From NCBI GenBank assembly GCA_051005235.1, contig JBPCJO010000086.1, forward strand, positions 1-5,875: a stretch of DNA of 5,875 nt. Reading direction: 5' to 3'. The notes under the pieces are model-generated. The model saw nothing but the letters and a program-made list of their open reading frames with translations, ran no database searches and was not told where the DNA came from. Below are positions 1 to 4,835 of this stretch, piece by piece. Every line of letters begins with the position of its first letter. Position 1 is the stretch's first letter. A program made the translations under genes and the position numbers. This stretch comes from JALQXV01 sp051005235. GTDB taxonomy: Bacteria > Patescibacteriota > Saccharimonadia > Saccharimonadales > 2-12-FULL-41-12.

Positions 1-210
1 CCAAGCTCAGCCAACCACGCTCAGATCGCGCGCGATAGCGGCATTAGCCCGTTCGTGATCCAAAAAAGCCAACGCATCGCCCGTAACATGGGCCGTGCCA
101 AAATCCGAGAGTTTACAACGCTCCTCCGCGACATCGATTACCGGGGAAAACACGAGATACTCGACTACGACGAAGCACTACGTTACGCCATTATCAGCCT
201 GGCGTACTAG
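1..210 (+). CDS. holA: DNA polymerase III delta subunit, C-terminal fragment
   Basis: Frame 1 is open from the first base to a TAG stop at 208-210, giving the last 69 residues of a protein whose start lies outside the window. The peptide contains a stretch reading SGISPFVIQKSQRIARNMG followed by an amphipathic helix and a closing DYDEALRYAIISLA. This matches the C-terminal helical (collar) domain of HolA, where a 'hPFvlkKa..qAr.fs...l' segment is followed by helices ending in a short aliphatic run. HolA opens the sliding clamp as part of the clamp-loader complex, acting in the cytoplasm at the replication fork. Convergent holA/rpsT neighbours are common in bacteria, which supports the call. 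The AAA+ part is not visible, so identification rests on about 70 residues and context. A stem-loop overlaps the stop codon. Confidence 0.8.
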   Translation, partial: PSSANHAQIARDSGISPFVIQKSQRIARNMGRAKIREFTTLLRDIDYRGKHEILDYDEALRYAIISLAY

Positions 211-249
211 CAACTGGTTTAAGGGGAAAACTATTTTTTGCTAGTTTTT
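206..249 (+). terminator. Hairpin over the holA/rpsT convergent junction, likely holA terminator
   Basis: ACTAGCAA (206-213) is perfectly complementary to TTGCTAGT (238-245). Inside it, 215-220 pairs with 228-233 (one G-T pair) around the loop 221-227, with a TTTT bulge at 234-237. A T-run (245-249) follows on the plus strand, as expected for an intrinsic terminator of holA. The left arm contains the holA stop and the right arm lies in the last codons of rpsT. The stem is AT-rich and interrupted, so strength is uncertain. No matching T-run is seen for minus-strand transcription out of rpsT. Confidence 0.45.
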
Positions 250-716
250 GGTGCTGCTTTTTTAGCAGCTGGCTTCTTGGCTGGTGCCTTCTTTGCGGCT
301 GGCTTAGAAGCTACCGGCGTTTTTTTAGTCGCAGGTTTTTTAGCTACCGACTTTTTAGCTGGTGCAGCCTTCTTAGTGGGGGCAGGGGTGGCAGTCTTCT
401 TCTTTGATGCCTTTGAAGCGGAGGCTGCCTTGGCAGCACCGGCGACAACGGTTACGCCGGCGGCGATTTTAGCGGCGCGGGCAAGCTGGGACTTTTTGCG
501 AGCGGCTTTATTTTTGTGGATGACGTTTTTCTTGGTGGCTTGGTCTATGGCGCTCTGAGCTTTTTTAAAGGCTTCACCGGCTTTTTTGTCGCCACCTTTT
601 AGGGCACCATGCAGGGCTTTGACGGCGGTTTTAAGATTACGCTTGGTTTTGACGTTCCGGCTAGTTGCTTTCTTGGCGGTTCGAACACGTTTTTGCGCTG
701 ATTTAATAATTGGCAT
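231..716 (-). CDS. rpsT: 30S ribosomal protein S20 (bS20) with long basic C-terminal tail
   Basis: The 161-residue protein begins MPIIKSAQKRVRTAKKA and runs through the classic three-helix S20 body (about residues 1-87), including KTKRNLKTAVK and the NVIHKNKAARKKSQLA motif that defines the family. S20 binds 16S rRNA early in small-subunit assembly. Family members are usually 82-95 residues; here residues 88-161 (nt 234-455) add a low-complexity tail of Lys, Ala, Pro, Ser and Thr with repeated AAKK, PAKK and KKPA units. Lys makes up 23 of the 74 tail residues, like histone H1 or AlgP tails. The ATG at 714-716 is right because it starts the S20 consensus; an AAGGA (complement of 729-733) lies 12 nt upstream, a slightly long spacing. 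A near-consensus promoter precedes the gene. It is convergent with holA (20-nt gap) and divergent from the DHH gene. The tail function is unknown; rRNA or DNA binding is a guess. Confidence 0.96.
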   Translation of the reverse strand: MPIIKSAQKRVRTAKKATSRNVKTKRNLKTAVKALHGALKGGDKKAGEAFKKAQSAIDQATKKNVIHKNKAARKKSQLARAAKIAAGVTVVAGAAKAASASKASKKKTATPAPTKKAAPAKKSVAKKPATKKTPVASKPAAKKAPAKKPAAKKAAPKTSKK

Positions 717-741
717 ACGGTAATTAGTTCCTTGTTATGGT

Positions 742-766
742 TTTAAAGTGTTAATTCGACTTTAAA
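742..766. promoter_or_regulatory. 8-bp dyad at the rpsT transcription start (operator candidate)
   Basis: TTTAAAGT (742-749) and ACTTTAAA (759-766) are a perfect inverted repeat separated by 9 nt. The dyad begins at the edge of the rpsT -10 box and covers the predicted start site. Because one arm lies largely upstream of the predicted start, a protein-binding operator fits better than an RNA hairpin. The AT-rich composition makes a chance dyad possible. Confidence 0.3.
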
Positions 767-794
767 TTATAACCTAGAGCTCACTTTTTGTAAA
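766..794 (-). promoter_or_regulatory. rpsT sigma-70-type promoter
   Basis: On the minus strand TTTACA (complement of 789-794) is followed by exactly 17 bp and TATAAT (complement of 766-771). This is 5/6 plus 6/6 to the vegetative consensus with optimal spacing. Transcription would begin near 759-760, leaving a leader of about 43 nt that carries the AAGGA ribosome site. Confidence 0.8.
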
Positions 795-796
795 TA

Positions 797-826
797 TTGC
801 GCTATCTATATAGCTTATGGTATATT
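797..826 (+). promoter_or_regulatory. Extended -10 promoter for the DHH-like gene
   Basis: TGG directly precedes TATATT (821-826), forming an extended -10 element (TG at 818-819). A weak -35, TTGCGC (797-802), sits 18 bp upstream. Transcription would start near 833, about 24 nt before the ATG at 857. The leader contains no Shine-Dalgarno-like sequence. The promoter lies back-to-back with that of rpsT, the two -35 elements being only 2 bp apart. Confidence 0.5.
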
Positions 827-856
827 TACTTACAAAAGTAACAGAAACAAAAAATC

Positions 857-2452
857 ATGTCATCGAACACCAGTAATAACTCAGAACAGTTGTCGCAAAT
901 CGTAGAAAGTTTGGACAAAGCTAATAACGTGCTCGTCACGGTTAGCAATAGCCCATCTGTTGACCAACTGGCCGCGTGTATTGGCTTAACGCTTGCTCTC
1001 AGCAAGCAAGGCAAGCATGCTACCGCGGTGTTTAGCGGTAAAATTCCATCGACACTTGGATTCCTGCAACCCGAGAATACAATAGAGAAAAACACCAATT
1101 CACTGCGTGATTTTATAATTTCTCTCGACAAGTCCAAGGCCGACAAACTACGCTACAAAGTAGAAGATGATTTTGTAAAAATTTTCATTACTCCCTATCG
1201 GGTCAGTATCGACGAGAAAGACCTCGCGTTTAGCGAAGGTGACTTTAATATAGATCTGATTATTACGCTCGGTGTGCACGAGCGCGGACATCTTGATGAC
1301 GCGATTATCGCCCACGGCCGCATTTTGCACGATGCTACCGTTGTCTCTTTGAATACAGACTCAGCCAGCGACATTGGTTCCATTAGCTGGGTCAACACCG
1401 GTGCCAGCAGCCTATGTGAAATGACCAGTGACCTCGTAATTAAGCTAGATAAAGAATTGCTCGACGAGCAAATTGCCACCGCCCTGCTAACCGGCATGGT
1501 GTCCGAGACAAACCGCTTTGGCAACGAAAAAGCCCACCCCAACACCATGGCAGTCTCTGGTATTCTTATGGCCGCCGGGGCCAGCCCACAGCTCATTTCT
1601 GGCGAGTTGCACGTCGACGACCCAGACAACGAACCAGCCCAAGAAATACCAGAGGTTGTCGAAGAAGAGGAGCCAGCCGAACCCGAACCGCCACGTGCAG
1701 ACGACGGCATGATCTCGATCGACCATAACCCAGATGATAGTAAGGTAGAGGAGGATCAGCCAACTCCAACTCCAAATCCAAATCCAGAACCAGAACCAGA
1801 ACCAGTCGAAGAACCCAGTGAAGAACCATTCGAAAAACCCAGCGAAGAACCCAGCGAAGAATCATCGCCATTCCCTGAGAGTCCGGAACCATCTAAAGTC
1901 CAGCGCGAAGCTAGTCGTCCGTACCTCTCCGAAGGTTCCAAAATAATGACTGAACCACCTAAAAATGACGCTCCATTCTCTGCTGGCGGCATACCAGGCC
2001 AAGGTGAAGAGCCAGCCAACTATGACCCTATGATGCAAGCCCCGTCTCCGACGCCGTTACTTGAGCGAACACAGCAATCAAGCCAAGCGGCGCCAGCTGA
2101 TGTAACACCTCCTCAAGCAGACCCGTCGTCCGAGCAAACATTAGCTGATTTAGAATATGCAGTTGGCAGCTTACACGTGTCGCACTCTGACGAGCCGAAT
2201 AAACAGTCTCCGGCAGTCGAAACGCCTCCACCTATGCTCCTTGATGATGCCCGTTCAGCGGTTGAGCATGTCGTTGACTCAACCGATAGCTATCGCCCCG
2301 ACCCAATTAACGCGCTAAACGCCGCTACGCTCGACCTAGAGCTTGGCCATGATCCGGTTCCGACCGATTCGCCCGCTCCGACTGACACACCACCAAGCTC
2401 CGGCACCACACCGCCGCCTGTGCCGCCACCGATGATCCCGCCCGGCGTATAA
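857..2452 (+). CDS. DHH-superfamily phosphoesterase-like protein, probably catalytically inactive, with Pro/Glu-rich tail
   Basis: The 531-residue protein has two parts. Residues about 10-253 follow the DHH phosphoesterase fold seen in NrnA-type proteins: a motif I region ending in a helix (AACIGLTLALSKQG), a hydrophobic strand IDLIITLG, a region resembling the segment after DHH (GSISWVNTGASSLCEM), and ALLTGMVSETNRF aligned with the family's 'LytGi.tDTg.F'. The metal ligands are mostly gone: the HxxPDxD motif reads SNSPSVD (30-36), the motif II Asp aligns with Gly139, DHH reads NTD (166-168), and the motif IV Asp is Glu217. No DHHA1 domain follows. Residues 254-531 are a disordered tail rich in Pro, Glu, Asp and Ser, with (PT)2(PN)2(PE)3 and PSEEP repeats, ending in a polyproline stretch. 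There is no signal peptide or membrane segment. The ATG is the only plausible start, since an in-frame TAA lies at 839-841; no Shine-Dalgarno is visible. The gene is followed 8 nt later by truB, the usual neighbour of nrnA. A structural, regulatory or scaffold role is an inference. Confidence 0.78.
   Translation: MSSNTSNNSEQLSQIVESLDKANNVLVTVSNSPSVDQLAACIGLTLALSKQGKHATAVFSGKIPSTLGFLQPENTIEKNTNSLRDFIISLDKSKADKLRYKVEDDFVKIFITPYRVSIDEKDLAFSEGDFNIDLIITLGVHERGHLDDAIIAHGRILHDATVVSLNTDSASDIGSISWVNTGASSLCEMTSDLVIKLDKELLDEQIATALLTGMVSETNRFGNEKAHPNTMAVSGILMAAGASPQLISGELHVDDPDNEPAQEIPEVVEEEEPAEPEPPRADDGMISIDHNPDDSKVEEDQPTPTPNPNPEPEPEPVEEPSEEPFEKPSEEPSEESSPFPESPEPSKVQREASRPYLSEGSKIMTEPPKNDAPFSAGGIPGQGEEPANYDPMMQAPSPTPLLERTQQSSQAAPADVTPPQADPSSEQTLADLEYAVGSLHVSHSDEPNKQSPAVETPPPMLLDDARSAVEHVVDSTDSYRPDPINALNAATLDLELGHDPVPTDSPAPTDTPPSSGTTPPPVPPPMIPPGV
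1760..1867 (+). repeat. Hexanucleotide-derived low-complexity repeat inside the DHH-like gene
   Basis: Starting at 1760 the DNA reads as a tandem of related hexamers, CCAACT x2, CCAAAT x2 and CCAGAA x3, then imperfect 12-mers of GAAGAACCCAG(T/C). It encodes (PT)2(PN)2(PE)3 and PSEEP-type repeats. Near-identical adjacent codons point to recent slippage expansion in the disordered tail. Confidence 0.8.
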
Positions 2453-2453
2453 T
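2448..2453 (+). promoter_or_regulatory. TATAAT box at the end of the DHH-like gene, possible leaderless truB promoter
   Basis: A perfect TATAAT overlaps the upstream stop codon (TAA 2450-2452) and ends 7 nt before the truB ATG at 2461. This is the spacing at which transcription would start on or next to the A of the start codon. No good -35 or extended -10 TG is present, and no Shine-Dalgarno precedes truB. The alternative is translation coupled to the upstream gene on a shared transcript. Confidence 0.35.
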
Positions 2454-2460
2454 TATCTTT

Positions 2461-3147
2461 ATGGATGCGCATGGGATACTACTTGTCGACAAACCTTACG
2501 GTTGGTCTTCGTTTGATATAGTTGCCAAAGTACGAGGTACGCTCACCCGCGCATTGGGTAAAAAAGTAAAAGTCGGTCATACCGGCACGCTTGACCCGTT
2601 GGCTACCGGCTTAATGATCGTGGTAGTGGGTAGTTATTGCAAACGCGCCCAAGAGTTCAGCAAACTCGACAAAACCTACGAAGTTACCATGAAGTTAGGC
2701 CAAACCAGCACCACTGGCGACAATGAGGGAGAAAAAACAGATGTATCGGCCACCCAGCCAAGCCAAGAACAGCTAAAGACGGCTCTTGCCGCCTTTGTGG
2801 GTGACAGCATGCAAACCCCGCCCGCTCATTCGGCTATCAAGATCAACGGCAAGCGGGCCTATAAGCTCGCCCGTGAGGGCAAGATGGTTGTAATTGAACC
2901 CCGCCAAGTTCATATAAGTGATATAACGTTCACTGACTACAATTATCCGCATGTAAACTTTACCACCGACGTTAGTAGTGGCACTTACGTTCGCAGTTTG
3001 GTACAAGATATCGGTGAGACGCTGCAAACAGGGGCCTATATGTCTGATTTGCGGCGTAGCAAAGTAGGGGAGTTTAGTCTCACTGATAGTCCGCTCGATC
3101 CGCAAAATATTTCTTATGAATCAATTGAAATGTCGCTGAGAGGCTAA
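2461..3147 (+). CDS. truB: tRNA pseudouridine(55) synthase, minimal form
   Basis: TruB converts U55 in the T-loop of tRNAs to pseudouridine. The 228-residue protein opens with GILLVDKPYGWSSFD, the family's N-terminal signature. It then has GHTGTLDPLATG (39-50) with catalytic Asp45, the active-site Tyr segment DKTYEVTMKLGQ (70-81), QTPPAHSAIKINGKRAY (118-134), and SSGTYVRSLVQDIG (172-185) with the conserved Arg178. Bacterial TruB is typically about 300 residues with a C-terminal PUA-like domain; this one ends soon after the catalytic domain and lacks it. The catalytic core looks complete and active. The ATG at 2461 sits 8 nt after the upstream stop and has no Shine-Dalgarno. The stop is TAA followed directly by TGA. 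Expression is probably linked to the DHH-like gene. Confidence 0.97.
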   Translation: MDAHGILLVDKPYGWSSFDIVAKVRGTLTRALGKKVKVGHTGTLDPLATGLMIVVVGSYCKRAQEFSKLDKTYEVTMKLGQTSTTGDNEGEKTDVSATQPSQEQLKTALAAFVGDSMQTPPAHSAIKINGKRAYKLAREGKMVVIEPRQVHISDITFTDYNYPHVNFTTDVSSGTYVRSLVQDIGETLQTGAYMSDLRRSKVGEFSLTDSPLDPQNISYESIEMSLRG

Positions 3148-3154
3148 TGACCAC

Positions 3155-3183
3155 TGGTAGCAGTTACCTATATATGGTATGGT
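3155..3183 (+). promoter_or_regulatory. Weak extended -10 promoter candidate for guaB
   Basis: TG (3175-3176), one base, then TATGGT (3178-3183) resembles an extended -10, and TGGTAG (3155-3160) is a poor -35 at 17 bp. The TATGGTAT string around it also occurs in the promoter of the DHH-like gene. It lies upstream of the palindrome, so the guaB leader would carry that hairpin. The match is weak. Confidence 0.25.
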
Positions 3184-3197
3184 TGTTAGAACTTTCG

Positions 3198-3322
3198 TAG
3201 GACTTTCACAAAACGGCACATTTCGGCCAAAAAACTCCGCTCCGATGCTCAAGGTACTGATAGTACCTTTCCGCTTCGGTGCTCGTTTTTCAACCAAACT
3301 GCACTGTTTTGTGAAAGTCCTA
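3198..3322. repeat. 125-nt quasi-palindromic element with 17-bp perfect terminal inverted repeats (MITE candidate)
   Basis: TAGGACTTTCACAAAAC (3198-3214) is the exact reverse complement of 3306-3322. Pairing continues inward about one centre at 3260: 3216, 3219-3220, 3222-3223, 3225-3226 and 3230-3235 pair with mirrored bases, and AAGGTACT (3251-3258) pairs with AGTACCTT (3262-3269) around a GAT loop. The ends begin and finish with TA, as expected of a Tc1/mariner-IS630-type MITE duplicating its TA target. No transposase or open frame of credible protein character is inside. The element fills most of the truB-guaB gap and ends 5 nt before the guaB Shine-Dalgarno. Alternatives are a large leader hairpin or RNase III site regulating guaB. 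A second copy elsewhere in the genome would settle mobility. Confidence 0.7.
3236..3284 (+). repeat. Pair of 15-nt direct repeats at mirrored positions in the palindrome
   Basis: TCCGCTCCGATGCTC (3236-3250) and TCCGCTTCGGTGCTC (3270-3284) agree at 13 of 15 positions; both differences are transitions. They flank the central stem symmetrically about 3260, yet are in direct orientation, unlike everything around them. A partial inverted pairing (3242-3248 with 3273-3279) also exists. Confidence 0.75.
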
Positions 3323-3327
3323 TTGGT

Positions 3328-3333
3328 AGGAGG
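3328..3333 (+). promoter_or_regulatory. Strong Shine-Dalgarno selecting the GTG start of guaB
   Basis: AGGAGG lies 8 nt before GTG at 3342-3344. It is the only consensus Shine-Dalgarno seen in the window and decides the start in favour of GTG over the ATG at 3375, which has no ribosome site. It sits 5 nt after the palindrome, so folding could influence access. Confidence 0.85.
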
Positions 3334-3341
3334 GAACAGGC

Positions 3342-4835
3342 GTGAACTCACATAAAAAAGCATTCTTTGCAAAAATGAACGAGAACTTTGTGGCGCTTAC
3401 CTACGATGATGTCCGCCTTCGCACCGCTCGCAGCGACTATTCTACCTCCCAAGTCTCTACCGACAGTAAATTCTCACGCAATGTGCCGCTTAAGGTGCCG
3501 ATTGTTAGTGCGCCCATGGATACAGTTACTACCTCCGACATGGCAATAACGATGGCCAAGCATGGTGGTCTTGGTATTATTCATGCCGGTTTATCGATAA
3601 AAGAGCAGCTGCACGAGGTAAAACGCGTTAAATTACACCTCAACGGCTTAATTGCTAGCCCAATCTGCGTAGACGATACCCAGACGGTGCGCGATGTCCT
3701 CAAAATGTGCGAAGAAAAAAAGTATGAATTTAGGACGTTTCCTATCGTAAATGCTGATAAAAAACTGGTTGGCTTGCTAACCCAAAATGATATTAAGCAC
3801 TGCAAAGATAAAACCGATACGGTAACCAGCGCCATGACGCCACTATCGCAAATTAAGAGCGGTCGGCCCGATGTTGACGTTAATCGTGCCTATAATTTAA
3901 TGAGTGAACACAAAAAGAACACACTACCGTTACTCAACCCGGACGGTACGGTGGCAGGGTTGTACATTTGGTCTGACGTACAGCGTATTCTCGAGGGAAA
4001 TGCCGGCCTGTATAACGTTGATAAAAACGGCCGTCTACTGGTTGGCGCGGCAGTTCCCACCAACGATAGCGCGCTGGAGCGCATCGCCGCCATGATTGAT
4101 TATCTGGACGTTGTCGTGCTCGACACGGCCGACGGAGATTCAAAATACGCCTTTAAATACGCCAAGAAAATTAAACAAGAATTCCCAGGGCTGGACTTGG
4201 TAGTAGGGAACATAACCGAACGTAACTCTGCCCGGGATCTCGCAATTCTTGGGGTAGACGGTTTACGGGTCGGGCAAGGCCCGAGTGCTATTTGCACGAC
4301 GCGTCCCGAAATTGGCATTGGTTGCCCGCAGGTAACGGCGATTAACGAAACGGTAGAGGGCGTCGAAGAAGCCGCCAAAACAGATAAGAAGTACCGGATT
4401 CCAGTCTGTGCCGACGGCGGCATCAATAACAGGGGAGATATATCGATCGCCATCGCCGCCCGCGCAAACAGCGTCATGATCGGCACCAAACTAGCCGGCA
4501 CCGACGAATCACCCGGTGAAATTATTGAACATTATGATGGCCGCAAGGTTAAGAAACACCGTGGCATGGGTTCCCCGGGCGCCCTTAAAGACAGCTCGGC
4601 CGCCCGCGAACGTTATGGCGGCATGGTCGACGACGACGAGCTCCCGCTCGCCGAAGGCATCGAAACCGAAGTTCCGTACCAAGGTTCGGCCGCCCGCGTC
4701 TTAAAAGACTACACCAAAGCCCTCCGCAAAAGCATGTCCTACGTCGGCTCAAAAGATATCGAAACCCACCGCCAAGAAACACGTTTCTGGCGTATTACCA
4801 ACGCTGGGCTGCGTGAGTCACACACGCGAGTCTAG
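3342..4835 (+). CDS. guaB: Inosine-5'-monophosphate dehydrogenase
   Basis: GuaB oxidises IMP to XMP with NAD+, the committed step to GMP. The 497-residue length matches the family (about 480-515). Visible parts are ALTYDDVRL (18-26), VSAPMDTVT (55-63), GGLGIIHAG (75-83), two CBS domains (about 105-155 and 161-216), DTADGDS (261-267), VGN (288-290), the catalytic loop with Cys318 (GQGPSAICTTR, 311-321), CADGGI (356-361), SVMIGTKLAGTDESPGE (377-393), the flap RGMGSPGAL, the catalytic Arg424-Tyr425 pair, EGIETEVPYQG (438-448) and the terminal RITNAGLRESH. CBS domains and the Arg-Tyr flap exclude GMP reductase. Odd points: the loop usually reads GPGSIC but here GPSAIC, losing the Ser that contacts the IMP phosphate, and ALAAGA reads AIAARA. 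CBS domains normally sense adenine or guanine nucleotides. The gene converges on purA with a 4-nt overlap at the stops. Confidence 0.97.
   Translation: MNSHKKAFFAKMNENFVALTYDDVRLRTARSDYSTSQVSTDSKFSRNVPLKVPIVSAPMDTVTTSDMAITMAKHGGLGIIHAGLSIKEQLHEVKRVKLHLNGLIASPICVDDTQTVRDVLKMCEEKKYEFRTFPIVNADKKLVGLLTQNDIKHCKDKTDTVTSAMTPLSQIKSGRPDVDVNRAYNLMSEHKKNTLPLLNPDGTVAGLYIWSDVQRILEGNAGLYNVDKNGRLLVGAAVPTNDSALERIAAMIDYLDVVVLDTADGDSKYAFKYAKKIKQEFPGLDLVVGNITERNSARDLAILGVDGLRVGQGPSAICTTRPEIGIGCPQVTAINETVEGVEEAAKTDKKYRIPVCADGGINNRGDISIAIAARANSVMIGTKLAGTDESPGEIIEHYDGRKVKKHRGMGSPGALKDSSAARERYGGMVDDDELPLAEGIETEVPYQGSAARVLKDYTKALRKSMSYVGSKDIETHRQETRFWRITNAGLRESHTRV

Noticed and set aside
238..558. Plus-strand frame encoding a hydrophobic Phe/Ala/Gly-rich peptide
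   Set aside because: It is the mirror of the Lys/Ala codons of the rpsT tail (AAA read as TTT), with no ribosome site or family resemblance.
1195..2019. Several minus-strand frames opposite the DHH-like gene, including Gly/Ser- and Leu/Val-rich ones
   Set aside because: They are antisense reflections of the biased codons in the gene and its Pro/Glu tail.
3150..3200. Purine riboswitch upstream of guaB, prompted by an ATATGG string
   Set aside because: The conserved core and loop motifs of the purine aptamer are not found, and the rest of the leader is the palindrome.
3121..3372. Minus-strand 83-codon frame across the palindrome
   Set aside because: It spans the end of truB, the palindrome and the start of guaB, and has no recognisable domain; the frame is a by-product of the repeat.
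3375..4835. Alternative guaB start at ATG 3375
   Set aside because: It would give a more typical N-terminus, but no ribosome site precedes it, while the GTG at 3342 has AGGAGG at 8 nt.
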